Assembly (NCBI GenBank): GCA_012064415.1
Contig: SSNU01000247.1
Coordinates: 1,488,629-1,552,628, forward strand
Origin: Gyrodactylus bullatarudis
Taxonomy: Eukaryota > Platyhelminthes > Monogenea > Gyrodactylidea > Gyrodactylidae
Direction: 5' to 3'
Length of the DNA stretch: 64,000 nt
The translations under genes were made by a program, and so were the position numbers. Below the pieces are notes generated by a model. The model searched no databases. It was not told where the DNA came from and saw nothing but the letters and a program-made list of their open reading frames with translations. Below are positions 49,570 through 59,874 of the stretch, in pieces. Position 1 is the first letter of the stretch. Every line of letters begins with the position of its first letter.

Positions 49570-50110
49570 TGAAGGATTTGAAGACTATTTCTAAATAGAC
49601 TTGGACGAAATTTTGCAAAATTACTTAAATCACCCATCGATATGAAAAAACTAATCTTCAAGTATTTAAATATAATCCCAAATTTCGCTTCAAAATACCT
49701 CTCCATGCTTCTGGAATAAGATAAACAAAATTGTGAAAATTTTCAAATTTAGAGCGTTTTTAATTGTTTCATATTTATAACTTCAACTTGGTTTCACATT
49801 ATTACTTTACATTAAGTTGTAAAAATGACTTTACATTAAGTTGTAAAAAATCCTCTTAAAATTGTTTTTTTGATAGCTCAAAACGAAATTTCTCTTATTT
49901 TTCATGAATCTTACAATTTTGATAGGTCAAAAACGCTTTAAATTTTCACAATTTTGTTTATCTTATTCCAGAAGCATGGAGAGGTATTTTGAAGCGAAAT
50001 TTGGTGGGATTATATTTAAATACTTGAAGATTAGTTTTTTCATATCGATGGGTGATTTAAGTAATTTTGCAAAATTTCGTCCAAGTCTACTATTTAGTAA
50101 TCTTTAAATT
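49570..50110. repeat. Palindromic repeat, family D
   Basis: CTTCAAGTATTTAAATATAA, CCATGCTTCTGGAATAAGAT and AGACTTGGACGAAATTTTGC recur inverted between 49925 and 50095. Arms of about 170 bp, spacer of about 160 bp. The open frame 49904-50107 is a by-product. Confidence 0.88.
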
Positions 50111-50723
50111 CGTTGAGAGAAAATCCCCATATACTTTTTCTTTGATAGATTCTGTAATGCTTAGTTATCGCCGTTTTCGATGACAAAATTTGAATATTCT
50201 AATTTTCTGATATGTATAACTTCAAATTTCTCTAAATACCATTAAAACTTTCAGAGAATGAGGTAGCGAAAAGGTTTAAAATAGCCATCAGAATAATTTC
50301 CATCCGAAAAGTCTAACAGATTGCTAAAAAAGGTGAATTTTATTTATAATCGTAGTAAAGTTCATTCAAAATTTGTTATTTTCAAATGAGATTTCAGAAA
50401 AAAATTTAAAATATTTAATTCTCAAAATTTATTTGTCTATCGAAATAAAATTTAGGCTATTTCTCAAGGGTTCAAATTTGTATATATGATAGAATAAGGG
50501 ATTATAAAAATATTCAGTAAATTCTCTTCTCCATCACTCTAGATAGATCAAAGAGAGACTTGAACCCAACCAGGCCATAAAGTCCTAACCCCGGATTTCT
50601 TATTGTTCCTCCAGGCGAATAGCTTCTTCTATCAGACGATAATTTAAAACCAAGAGACGTATGCCAAAACGTAATAAAATATCTAATTAGCTAATGGATA
50701 GTGCAGCACCTATACTTACAAAG

Positions 50724-51014
50724 TTTAACTAGAAATATTTCGTTCTAGGTGCTTAGGTCGTATATCCCACAGGAACGTCTTATTTGATAATGGCATACTG
50801 ATGAGTCCAGAAAAAGGACGAAACGCGCGTATATGTCTACCATATATGTATACTTAAATTATTTCTAAATGCTTTGTAAGTTTCTTTCATACCAGACTCG
50901 GTGGGATCCATTAGTAAGCTGTAACATTCAGCGACATGGGCTAATCCATTACCAAATAAGACGTTCCTGTGGGATATACGACCTAAGCACCTAGAACGAA
51001 ATATTTCTAGTTAA
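50724..51014. repeat. Foldback repeat, family X copy 1
   Basis: Arms TTAACTAGAAATATTTCGTT.. (from 50724) and inverse ..AACGAAATATTTCTAGTTAA (to 51014) are nearly identical over 60 bp. The loop carries the intact hammerhead. The copy lies just past the stop of the - strand gene. Confidence 0.85.
50792..50837 (+). ncRNA. Hammerhead ribozyme, minimal type I, core intact
   Basis: Stem I 3' strand GGCATA (50792-50797), then CTGATGAG (50798-50805), stem II GTCC/GGAC with loop AGAAAAA, GAAAC (50820-50824), the self-complementary ACGCGCGT as a very short stem III, predicted cleavage after A 50831 (GUA), then TATGTC (50832-50837), which pairs with GGCATA. All invariant core bases are present. The layout matches the minimal type I hammerheads of Schistosoma satellites and animal retrozymes, which have the same tiny stem III. 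It sits in the loop of a foldback repeat, antisense to the 3' flank of the - strand gene ending at 51083. Confidence 0.85.
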
Positions 51015-51082
51015 TCTAATTAGTTATATATCCATAGAATCTTACTTAGTGATGCAAAATTGAATAAATGGAGAATTCAATT

Positions 51083-52915
51083 CTAAGAGAAATATTCATT
51101 TAATAATCTATTGACAACGTTCAAGTAATCCTTTTGTTTAGACACACTGCCATAGTTTCCCTCTAAGAATTCAGCAAGAATCTTCAAGCAGCCAGTTCCC
51201 CTATCGAGACGATAGGTTAGCTGATTGATAAACTCCAAGTCTTCCTCTGAGTTTTCATCAAATAGGAGTGCCCTGTAGATATCTTGGCATAGCTTGAGAA
51301 AATGAAAAATTAATAATTTCGGACCTTTTATTTAAACTCTTTCATAGACGAAATCATTCAAATTTACAAAAGATTATTCGTCGATTAGTTAGAAATTCGA
51401 GGATATTACAAATGAAGTATTCATAAAAATTTTACTTGAAATCATTGTGGCAAAAGTACAGACAAGATATACTTTCAATGCTAATGACCCTGGTTCAATT
51501 CTTGGCTATGGTATAATTAGGAGTCTCAATAAAAACGAAACGTGCCTGCCATCCACCAAAAAATAAAATCAGTACAAGTTGAAGAATACAACGTCAGCAC
51601 CACTAAAAGTAAGAATGATTCTTTCAAAGATTAACAAGAAATATTTCGTTCTAGGTGCTTAGGTAATATATTCCACAGGAACGTCTTATTTGGTAATGGA
51701 TTGAGCATTTGACTACAATGTGAGAGGTCCTAGGTTCAAATCCCAGGCTGCGGCATACTAACGAGTGCAAAAGAGGACGAAAGGCGCGTGTATGCATACT
51801 CAGATTATTTCTAAATCCTTTGTGAGTTTCTTTCGTACCAGTCTCGGTGGGATCCATTAGTAAGCTGTAACATTCAGCGACATGAGCTAATCCATTACCA
51901 AATAAGACGTTCCTGTGGGATATATTACCTAAGCACTTTAGAACGAAATATTTCTAGTTAACCTTTATAAGATGTATTTAAAATGAATAGAGGCTCGTAA
52001 AAAGTTATTTCTTTTTCATCTTGATGACACAAAAAATTCTCTAATGAACAATACAAAGAATTCTCTGTTCTTTTTTCTTCTTCTCAAATGCTACAATTAG
52101 AGGAACAAGAACATGTCCACATTCATACGAGTATGAATAAATTAATTTTAAAAAATAATCACAATTGGATATTTAAAATCGATGCACGTTAAATCTATAT
52201 TATTGTTGATGATAAAGATCCTATTCACATTAACTGATAAGTTATCAGTGATAACTCTGCCGTAGGAAAAGGCTATATTTGAAGAGCGGAAGATCATCTT
52301 AAGAAGGATATTACGAATTTTAGACAAAAAGTAGATGCGGTTTCAATACTAAATTTTCCTTTTTAAACAGAAACCTTGATGATGTATAGATGTTTGAGTA
52401 AAGGAGAAATTCTTTACCAATCAAAAATACCTGATCTCCTGTATTCGGAAAAATTATTTCTATAATCTTTAACTACCTTAGCCTATGTGAAAGCTTTTCA
52501 CTTTTCTCTTCCTTGACACTGATTATGGTCTGAGAAATGAAACATTTGTTTTTAAAACACGAACCAATCAAATTAAAGAGAAAATCAAAACCTCATTGGT
52601 TAAAAATATTGACTCACCTGATAAATTCTCTGGGCCAATGCTACTTCAGTGCATCTTTCTTGTTCAAAACGTACCATTTTTATGAGATAAACGATAATAT
52701 CAATTGCCTGATAGACATCTTGTAGTCGGGATAATTGATCGATCATGATCAAGGTTGGACTCCTTATTCTACTTCCAATGTTTAGGAAAATATTCTTCTT
52801 CAAATGCAATGAAATTTGACTTAGCCGACCCTCGGCAAATACGAGAAGCTGATTGAAATCTTCCTTCTCTTGCATTCCCAGACAGATAAAAGACTTGAGG
52901 ATTAGAGTGCTAATT
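51083..52915 (-). CDS. Unrecognised helical protein, last two exons
   Basis: Two - strand exons, 52915-52618 and 51292-51083, joined by CAG/GTGAGT and TTCTCAAG in phase 0, give 168 residues and a TAG stop. The sequence is alpha-helical, leucine-rich and soluble-looking (FAEGRLSQISLHLKKNIFLN, LAQRIYQLCQDIYRALLFDE, CLKILAEFLEGNYGSV). It resembles the end of a large helical-repeat or complex subunit, but I do not recognise the family. The acceptor before 52915 is CTCTCAG. A donor at about 52949 would leave a 35-bp intron and an open frame above it, but I cannot confirm that exon. The 1.3 kb intron holds a foldback repeat with a decayed hammerhead. Even phase and good splice sites make it a real gene. 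Confidence 0.72.
51508..51555 (+). repeat. Decayed hammerhead remnant
   Basis: GGTATAATTAGGAGTCTCAA, then AAAACGAAACGTGCCTGCCA, aligns with the - strand ribozyme at 7818-7860 but has lost CTGA and one side of stem II. Confidence 0.6.
51631..51961. repeat. Foldback repeat, family X copy 2
   Basis: Same arms as copy 1. The loop holds the tRNA-like head with the mutated hammerhead. Located in the intron of the - strand gene 51083-52915. Confidence 0.85.
51684..51797 (+). repeat. tRNA-like head plus decayed hammerhead
   Basis: The tRNA-like part has B box GGTTCAAATCC at about 51733, then stem I GGCATA, CTAACGAG where CTGA should be, a poor stem II, GAAAG (51779-51783) and GCGCGTGTATGCATA. The G5-to-A change in the core should abolish cleavage. 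It lies inside foldback copy 51631-51961. Confidence 0.75.
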
Positions 52916-53346
52916 CTGAGAGAGTAAATGAACAAGGAAATTTAGCTTACAAGTCTTTACACAAATTTATTATTAATTTCTCCAATGAAATACATGAAAC
53001 AATGATTAAAATTCTATTTGTATGTACTATGTTCTTCTCATGTATGTATATTTTATTAAATTATAATTACATTATGTTCTTGGTTTGTCTATTGATTGCA
53101 ATTGTCATGTCTTTGAAAAAAGAGAAAATTTCATAAAATTTTACACACATTCATTCATGAATTTAAATTTGAATAATAATAAATAATAAGGATTAGCCAA
53201 TCAGAGAGTTCTACATAAGTATTCCTCTCTGCCAATGGAAAACGACCATCTCTTTATAAATTACACAATTTTCACAAGGGGAAAGGCAGAAAACTGATAT
53301 ACTCTAGGGACTGTGGGGATTTCAAGTGTAAATAGAGAGGAAACTC

Positions 53347-54503
53347 TCATGAAAAATCAATGATACTCCTTTTCTTACGATCTTTCGGTGGTTTTTTCAA
53401 ATGATTCGAATTCTTTAGGATATTATAGTGCATCGTGACATCTTCAAGGGTCTTTTTCCGCTTACTCTTTGCTGTTACCTCATCCTTATTAGCAGCTGCA
53501 TCATTCTCACTATTTCCAGTCTCATATGAGATATAGTCATCTTCATCATCCTCACCAAGGTTGCTTTGATCGCTAACATTTGTCTGCCAACGGTAGGCTA
53601 TATTGAATTGTTTCTGCATGTTGGTGATAACGTCATTCCGGCGTCGGGAATTGTTGTCGCCAGTTGACGGAGTCTCATCAGTAAATGCTAGGGCTCTTTT
53701 CCTCTTGTCGGCTTGTATCTCTGAAATGATTGAATGTATTGTGGCCATAACAAAATTTCCACTAAACGACATGTGATACAGGGCATAAGCGATGCAGAGA
53801 AAGTCGGCAAACTTGCTGTCAGCAATACTTTCATCATATCCAGCCAAAACCATGATGAAAATGTACAGGTTGCCAAGGACAAAGGGCAAGTTTAATGCAA
53901 GAAAGGTTAGCGGTTCATAGAATAGGCCGTATTCATTTCTATGGAGATTCTTTAGAAATATTATTGTCAAGAAAATAATAACAACTGATGGGATAATATT
54001 ATTAACAATACAATCGGCAATATAGGAAAATGAAACGGGTAAAATTCTGAAAAACATTAACGAGTACATGGGTATCGACAGCGTAGCACCGACAATAAAA
54101 ATAGGAATTGAAGACCAAACTATTGACCTGAAAATATTTTTTATGATCAAATGACGTCGTTCCGGTGACTGGGTACAAGAGTAGTTCCAGAAGAATAAGA
54201 AATACGGTACAACTATCAGGTAGGTTGCAAAGAATCTGGCCATGAAGCCAAAAACAATGATGGCTTTACTGATGTTGGAATAAATACGATTCATTGTGAT
54301 AAGACGATAGAGTCGGGGGGACGATTCGAATAAAATTACTAACAGAGAAGATATACAGGCGACAAGCCGATAAAGGAACAGGTTTTTGTCGTAATCTGGA
54401 ATTTTCGACGTGTCATTTGTCTTGCCCCGAATAACTCTCATTTTCTTACATTGCCTCGCCCAAATGTAGGCTGCAGCTGTCTGGACAATGGCTGGAATGA
54501 TCA
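53347..54503 (-). CDS. Divergent seven-transmembrane receptor, last exon
   Basis: 385 codons ending in TGA at 53347. The first in-frame start is not real: TTATTCCAG is an acceptor at 54504, so an upstream exon supplies the N-terminus and part of helix 1. Hydrophobic segments fall at about residues 1-17 (partial), 41-60, 78-108, 124-152, 161-186, 197-222 and 233-262, followed by a charged 120-residue tail. Spacing and the IVNNIIPSVVIIFLTIIFLK fifth helix look like rhodopsin-class neuropeptide receptors of invertebrates. However, helix 3 ends FFWNYSCTQSPERR in place of a clear DRY, and helix 7 reads SFSGNFVMATIHS in place of NPxxY. The tail has acidic and basic tracts. It is probably an orphan GPCR; a non-GPCR membrane protein is possible. 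Confidence 0.75.
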
Positions 54504-55284
54504 CTGGAATAAGAAAAAATAATCATTTTCATCCATTTTAGGGCAAGACAAATTTAAATTTAAAAATGTTAAATTAATATCAAATATATTCTGAATATAC
54601 CCTGAAAAAATCCGGTCAATTTGGAAAAAAACATAAAGAATCTATCAAAAATAGGAAAAAGACATATTCCCAATCTGAAAATGTTTAGAAAGCTTTACGC
54701 TACGGAGCATTGAGTAAAAACCTGAAAAGTAGATCAACTTGTATCTTTATTTTTTCATGTCAGATAATTACAATGAATTACTAATGAACTGATAAGGAAA
54801 AATGATTCCTTCCTATACTGAAAAAAGAGATCATGATAAAAATGAATTTCTCCAAGAGAATAAATCGGCCTCTAGTTTCATGCTTGACTTGAGGCATTTT
54901 TCTACAGAGAGTAATAATAATGAATGATTTTGTTGAGGAAAGAAACGTTAGCAGATTCCCGTACTGTATCACGTAAAAGAGTATTGAAAAAAGATTCGTC
55001 AAGAAGAAGAGGAAATTGCTTCAAAAACTATGCGCCCTCATTTACTAATAGGATGAATGGGAAAAAATGCCAAAGCAATAAATGGCCCCGCTCACACAGC
55101 TAGCTAATAATCAGTTTTTTCTTGAAACGGAGATGAAATATTCCTATCTAAGTGATGATCTTTTTCACATTGCAAGAAGAAATGAGCTTGGAAGATGTAC
55201 CTTGGAGAAGTACAAAAAATAACTATCATAAATTAACTCTTAAACCTACCAGTAGTTACTATATCCATCTGAACTCAAACTTGA

Positions 55285-55510
55285 TGGAGATTCTCTTCTC
55301 ACACCTGTAGATGTTAGAATTCGGATAAGCAAGTGTCGATTCCATAAGAGAGACAAATAATATTCAACTCACGGTGGCAGATGTAGACGTGTTTCGTCCT
55401 TCAGTCAAAACCAGTCAACGTTGAAGACCCGGGTTCGAATCCGGGTTATGGTTTACTGACAAGTCTTAACAAGGACGTAACGCGTCTACATCTGCCACTG
55501 GATATAGTTA
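55285..55510. repeat. Second foldback composite with head-to-head hammerhead SINE remnants
   Basis: Same family as 4128-4405 (TCTTCTCACACC, GTTAGAATTCGGATAAGC). A perfect tRNA-type T arm, CCCGG-GTTCGAAT-CCGGG, lies at 55428-55445. On the + strand, CTGACAAG (55456-55463), GGAC, GTAAC, GCGTC is a hammerhead with two core mutations. On the - strand at about 55410-55375, GGACGAAACACGTC has lost its CUGANGA side. Confidence 0.75.
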
Positions 55511-57057
55511 TTACTACTGACACTTTACTAGTACGTTTAATGTCTAAAACCAATGCAATTTCTACATTTTTATTGTATAAATAAGCTCAAATTTATCACT
55601 AAACATCAGTCCATGGTAGAATTGGGAAATATATATAATAAAAGCGAATCTCATGGGGTTTCTTTTCTCTAAGATGAAATTTTTAAAATGGGCCTAGTTT
55701 TTGGATTTTTTCAAAGATTCCTTGGGCTACTTTCAAGAATAAACACATGTTTTAATGTATTTTTGCTGTGGCATAGTTAGACACATTGAAGAAAAACATC
55801 TTTACTTTTTCACTAATAGTTATCGATGAAAATCATCATTTCTATGACAACAGAGAGATTGAAATCAGTTCAGTAGAATCGAATGTTGATACTAGTTATT
55901 TTTAGTCGAATAATGATTAGTATTTAGCTAGTGATGAAAGAGGCTGAGGGAATCGGTAATGACAGGAATAAAATTATTACAATGTATAGAATTTAAAGGG
56001 ATTTTAAACACTCAACCTACTGGTAAAGTGTGATTACAGGCGCGTGAGAAGACAAACTCCATCAAGTTGGCTTTTAATGAAGTTTGTAACAACCTGGTAC
56101 CCAACACTAGGCCTGTAGGTTTAAGGGATCAAGTATTTTCGTGTAGCTTGATTAACTTGTACAAGAACCCAAGACTGGAAATATTGATTTTCAGTTTAAA
56201 CAAGGCAAACTATGATATTCATTTCTATAATAAAATGATAAATGTTCAAGTTCACAATATTGAAATTAGAAAAAATGCTTAATCATTTTAAATGTCTTAA
56301 ATTTCCAATATCCAACTACACTGAATTCACTTTAAACTTTTTTTCTGTCAACTCTTGTTTTAAAATAATAAATATTAATTTTATGAACTTGAATAAAATT
56401 AGTGATTCTGAAAATTTGCTCTAAAAATTTAATGATAAAATCTTTTTGAAGAACTTTTTCATTAATTAACACAACTTCTGATGGTCTTCTGATTTCTCTG
56501 AAAAAATCTTTTTGTTATTGTCCTTGTCCCCAGAACAATATTTCTCACAATTTTGAAGGTCTCTAAAATTTTTAATAATGGATCTTCAGATCACAAAATT
56601 TCTTAATCTTTAATTTAATTTCTTATTTTTATGTTTTTGCCTTCAATTCTGTTGAAAAATGAATAGATTCTTGGTTTCGGCATATGCGAAGACTATTTTC
56701 AGAACAGCTTTACTCTCTTTTTTGTTTAAGGGAAAATTAGTAGTAACCTTGGATCAATGAATTGGATTTATTAGTTAGAAGAGATTGGAGAACTATTTCA
56801 CGAATAAAACATAATTCAGGATGGGGAAAATATATGTCACGACATCTGCGGTGTAATTTGATAGAGGAATATATGATTTATTGGAAATCCTAATTTGCCC
56901 TAAGCAGAAAAATACAAGCAAGCTCATTCCTACCCAAGTCGAATGTAGCATCTTAAAAATCATTAGCCAAGATTAGTACGCCATCTAAAATACCAAAAAC
57001 GAAGGAGGTTGAAAAGAATAAGTGAAGATAAATTGACTGATAAATTATCAATGATAT

Positions 57058-57788
57058 CTAACTGACATGAAGATGAGAATTTACTATTTTTAGAAAAAAC
57101 TCAATATTTTTCTCAGGAAAAAATTTATTCTTCGAATTCCATGATAAAATGAGCCAATAAGTTGAGAAATTTTCTAAAAATTTCTGAAAAAATTCAATCT
57201 GACCAAAATTAGGTCGCATTTTGAATTTTGAAAATGCCCCGAATTTCCACTTTTTCAACTTTTGAGTCCAAAATATTTATCGATTCCAAAGATTTGAAGC
57301 AGTTAAATGCAGATAATCAAGATCAGCATTACACAAAGAATTCGAATTCGGCGGCAGAAAATCACAGAAATTCGTTATTATTATGGTAAATCGAAAAATT
57401 TGAATTCATTGATTATCTAGAAAGGGAATGATCAAAAATTAAAAAGTTTGACTCTTTCTTGAAAACAGTAGATTCCTTTCTGCTTCCACGGTCCAATTCG
57501 AATTCTTTGTGTAATGCTGATCTTGATTATCTGCATTTAACTGCTTCAAATCTTTGGAATCGATAAATATTTTGGGCTCAAAAGTTGAAAAAGTGGAAAT
57601 TCGGGGCATTTTCAAAATTCAAAATGCGACCTAATTTTGGTCAGATTGAATTTTTTCAGAAATTTTTAGAAAATTTCTCAACTTATTGGCTCATTTTATC
57701 ATGGAATTCGAAGAATAAATTTTTTCCTGAGAAAAATATTGAGTTTTTTCTAAAATTAGTAAATTCTCATCTTCATGTCAATTAGGTT
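57058..57788. repeat. Long near-perfect palindrome, family B
   Basis: Arms of about 350 bp. Their translations on opposite strands (57258-57058 and 57585-57785) differ at only two of 66 positions. Ends read TGACATGAAGATGAGAATTT and inverse. No coding role: the matching frames are a by-product of the symmetry. Confidence 0.9.
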
Positions 57789-58648
57789 TAGTTAAGAATT
57801 GAAAACATTCTGATGGAAATCGGGCTAAATTTATTCAAATTTCAACTGTAAAGAATAAATTTCTGGTTAGAATGAAATTAAAAAAATAAAACTAGAGATT
57901 TGTCAATGGAAATTCATTGGCCTGTGGCAGAAAGTAGGAATGTTTCTCTGAGGTTCTAAGAAAATTAAGATAACTCTCTAATAAAATCAATTTCCTGTCC
58001 GATATTTGGATTCAGTATTAGCGTAATCATGTTGACATGTTTTCAACAATTATCCAAGTGGGTGATGAAAAATGTTTTAACCTAACGAATTGGTTAGTTC
58101 AAGTAATTTCCCTTGGGAATAGCAACGTTTATTCATCAACATAATGGAAATTCACCTTATTTCAAAGTCTAAAATGTTCTATTTCTTAATCAAAAATTGA
58201 TGTTTTAACCCTGAAAAACACATTTTTGAAAATCAAAAGGAAAATTTTCCATGTTCTGATATACAAACATCCCATTTTCCTTAAAATCTTCAAAATTTGC
58301 CTAATTTCCTGGGACTTTCTTTCGACATGTGAAAGAACACTCAATTTCTGCTATAAGCCCAATTTTATTCAAAATGTTGCAAAAACTATTCAAAAATCTC
58401 AATTTTGTCCTTTCTTCTAGTGAAATTCTTGGCGCGTGTTCAAAAATTGTCATCCTCAATCTAAATTTTGTATATCAGAACAAACTCGAAAGCGTATTGT
58501 TTCATAGGAAAAAGTGCTTAGTTTTCGATAATCTCTAAAATGATATTAAGGCTGGGAAAATTTGAAAAATTTGTCCTACTCTACATGCATGTATATTAGG
58601 GGTGGTTGGCGAATTTTAAAAAGAAAATTTTCGATACTCCTGATATAG

Positions 58649-59725
58649 CATTCAATAGATGATTTCAATTATATAAGATTTATTAGAATACACGCCAGAG
58701 TGAAAGAGAAGGACAAAACAATGTACGAAACCAACACTAAACATCTTTTGCTCAAACTCCCATTTAAAGGTGATGTTACCAATTCCGTATTGAGAAACAA
58801 GTTGACAAAAATCACAACAGAAACCTTCCCTGGACACAAGGTACGGTTCCTGTCGAAGACAACAAAGTTGCTCAATGACCGAAACAAGGATCCGGTCAAT
58901 TGGCTCAATAGGAAAGGTGTCGTCTACGAATTCAAATGCTCCTGCAGCCAATCATACATTGGCATGACTGTAAGGCCCATTTCAGCTAGGATCAAAGAGC
59001 ATCTCAATCCCAGCAATGACGGTTCTTCTATACAGGAACATTTACGTACGACTAGCCACTCAGCGGGAATCGAGAACTTCAGAATCAGATACGCCGCAGA
59101 TCCAAAGCTCAGTAAGCACCAAATCCAAAAAGTCTTGGAGATAGCTGAGACGAAGCTGGTGAATGAGGAGTTATCCTCGCTATGTGCACAGAAAATATTG
59201 GGCAGGAAGTTAGGTTTCACAGGTGTCAATTTCCACAGAGCATCCAAGATAATTAAGAAAGTTTCAAAGATGATCAGAGGGTCCCCTGTGAGTCCCCCAT
59301 CTCCAACTCAAAACTTAGACCCAAAATCGGAAATTTTACCCTCCACCTCAACATCAGTTGATACAAAACAATCCAAGAGCGGTCCAATGTTCACCTCTAC
59401 ACAAATAAATGGATCAAATAACGATGACCCAGCAACTATATTGGCAAAAACTCAAACCTCGACATCAGTTGATATTAACACCTCCTCTAGTTGCAAATCA
59501 TCAAATGAATCCAACTCACAAAACCCTAGTAACCAAATTTCTACTGTACCCCACGATGATCGAAAAAGGTATTTTTCTCAGCCAGAAGTACAAGCCCCTA
59601 CTCCATCACGAAAAAGAAATCTGTCGACATCACCTAAGCAACAAAAAAGAAAGGGGAAACAGAGAAAACGATTACCAACTAACAATCAGACAATAGATGT
59701 ATTCCTCACAGCCCCAAGAGTATGA
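58649..59725 (+). pseudogene. Penelope-like element, C-terminal part with GIY-YIG endonuclease
   Basis: The frame is open from just after a TAG at 58646 to TGA after 59725. Residues near the start (FNYIRFIRIHARVKEKDKT) look like the end of a reverse transcriptase thumb, then VYEFKCSCSQSYIGMTVRPI is the GIY-YIG core with its cysteine pair, followed by SARIKEHL and the conserved Arg/His. This order, reverse transcriptase then GIY-YIG, is that of Penelope-like retroelements. The last 140 residues are Ser/Thr/Pro-rich then basic (RKRNLSTSPKQQKRKGKQRK), which is unusual for the family and could bind nucleic acid. The reverse transcriptase core is missing, so this is a 5'-truncated copy. The coding frame is intact, so insertion may be recent. 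Confidence 0.85.
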
Positions 59726-59831
59726 GCACACTCAACCCCCATTGGTCAATCTTGGATGATTAATTGCTATTCGTCAGATTTTATAATGTTCCTTAATCTT
59801 GCATGTATATAAATATATCTGAAGTCGGTGT

Positions 59832-59874
59832 TTGGTCTGAAGAGAACCGACGAAAATAAAGCTTTATTCACCAA
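59832..59874 (+). ncRNA. Hammerhead-like motif at the 3' end of the Penelope-like element
   Basis: TTGGT (59832-59836), CTGAAGA (59837-59843), GAACCGAC, GAA (59852-59854), the perfect palindrome AATAAAGCTTTATT (59855-59868) as stem III, C as cleavage base, then ACCAA (59870-59874), which pairs with TTGGT. The weak part is stem II, which has only one closing pair in this fold. A competing hairpin pairs GTCGGT (59824-59829) with ACCGAC (59846-59851). Penelope-like elements are known to carry hammerheads. Confidence 0.5.

Larger units (their letters stand above)
54505..58648. other. Interval upstream of the receptor exon
   Basis: Should contain the 5' exon(s) of the - strand receptor. I found no exon with the required phase. 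Repeats at 55285-55510 and 57058-57788 lie here. Confidence 0.5.

Noticed and set aside
53667..53680. CTGATGAGAC on the - strand
   Set aside because: Lies in the receptor coding exon with no GAAA partner; chance.
54781..55002. 73-codon - strand frame upstream of the receptor as its first exon
   Set aside because: No donor in the required phase and the hydrophobic pattern does not continue helix 1.
55428..55445. Functional tRNA gene
   Set aside because: Only the T arm is perfect; no full cloverleaf can be formed and the head is part of a repeat.
57585..57785. Twin 66-residue open frames on opposite strands (57058-57258 and 57585-57785)
   Set aside because: They are mirror images produced by the palindrome; composition is AT-driven and no other copy keeps the frame.
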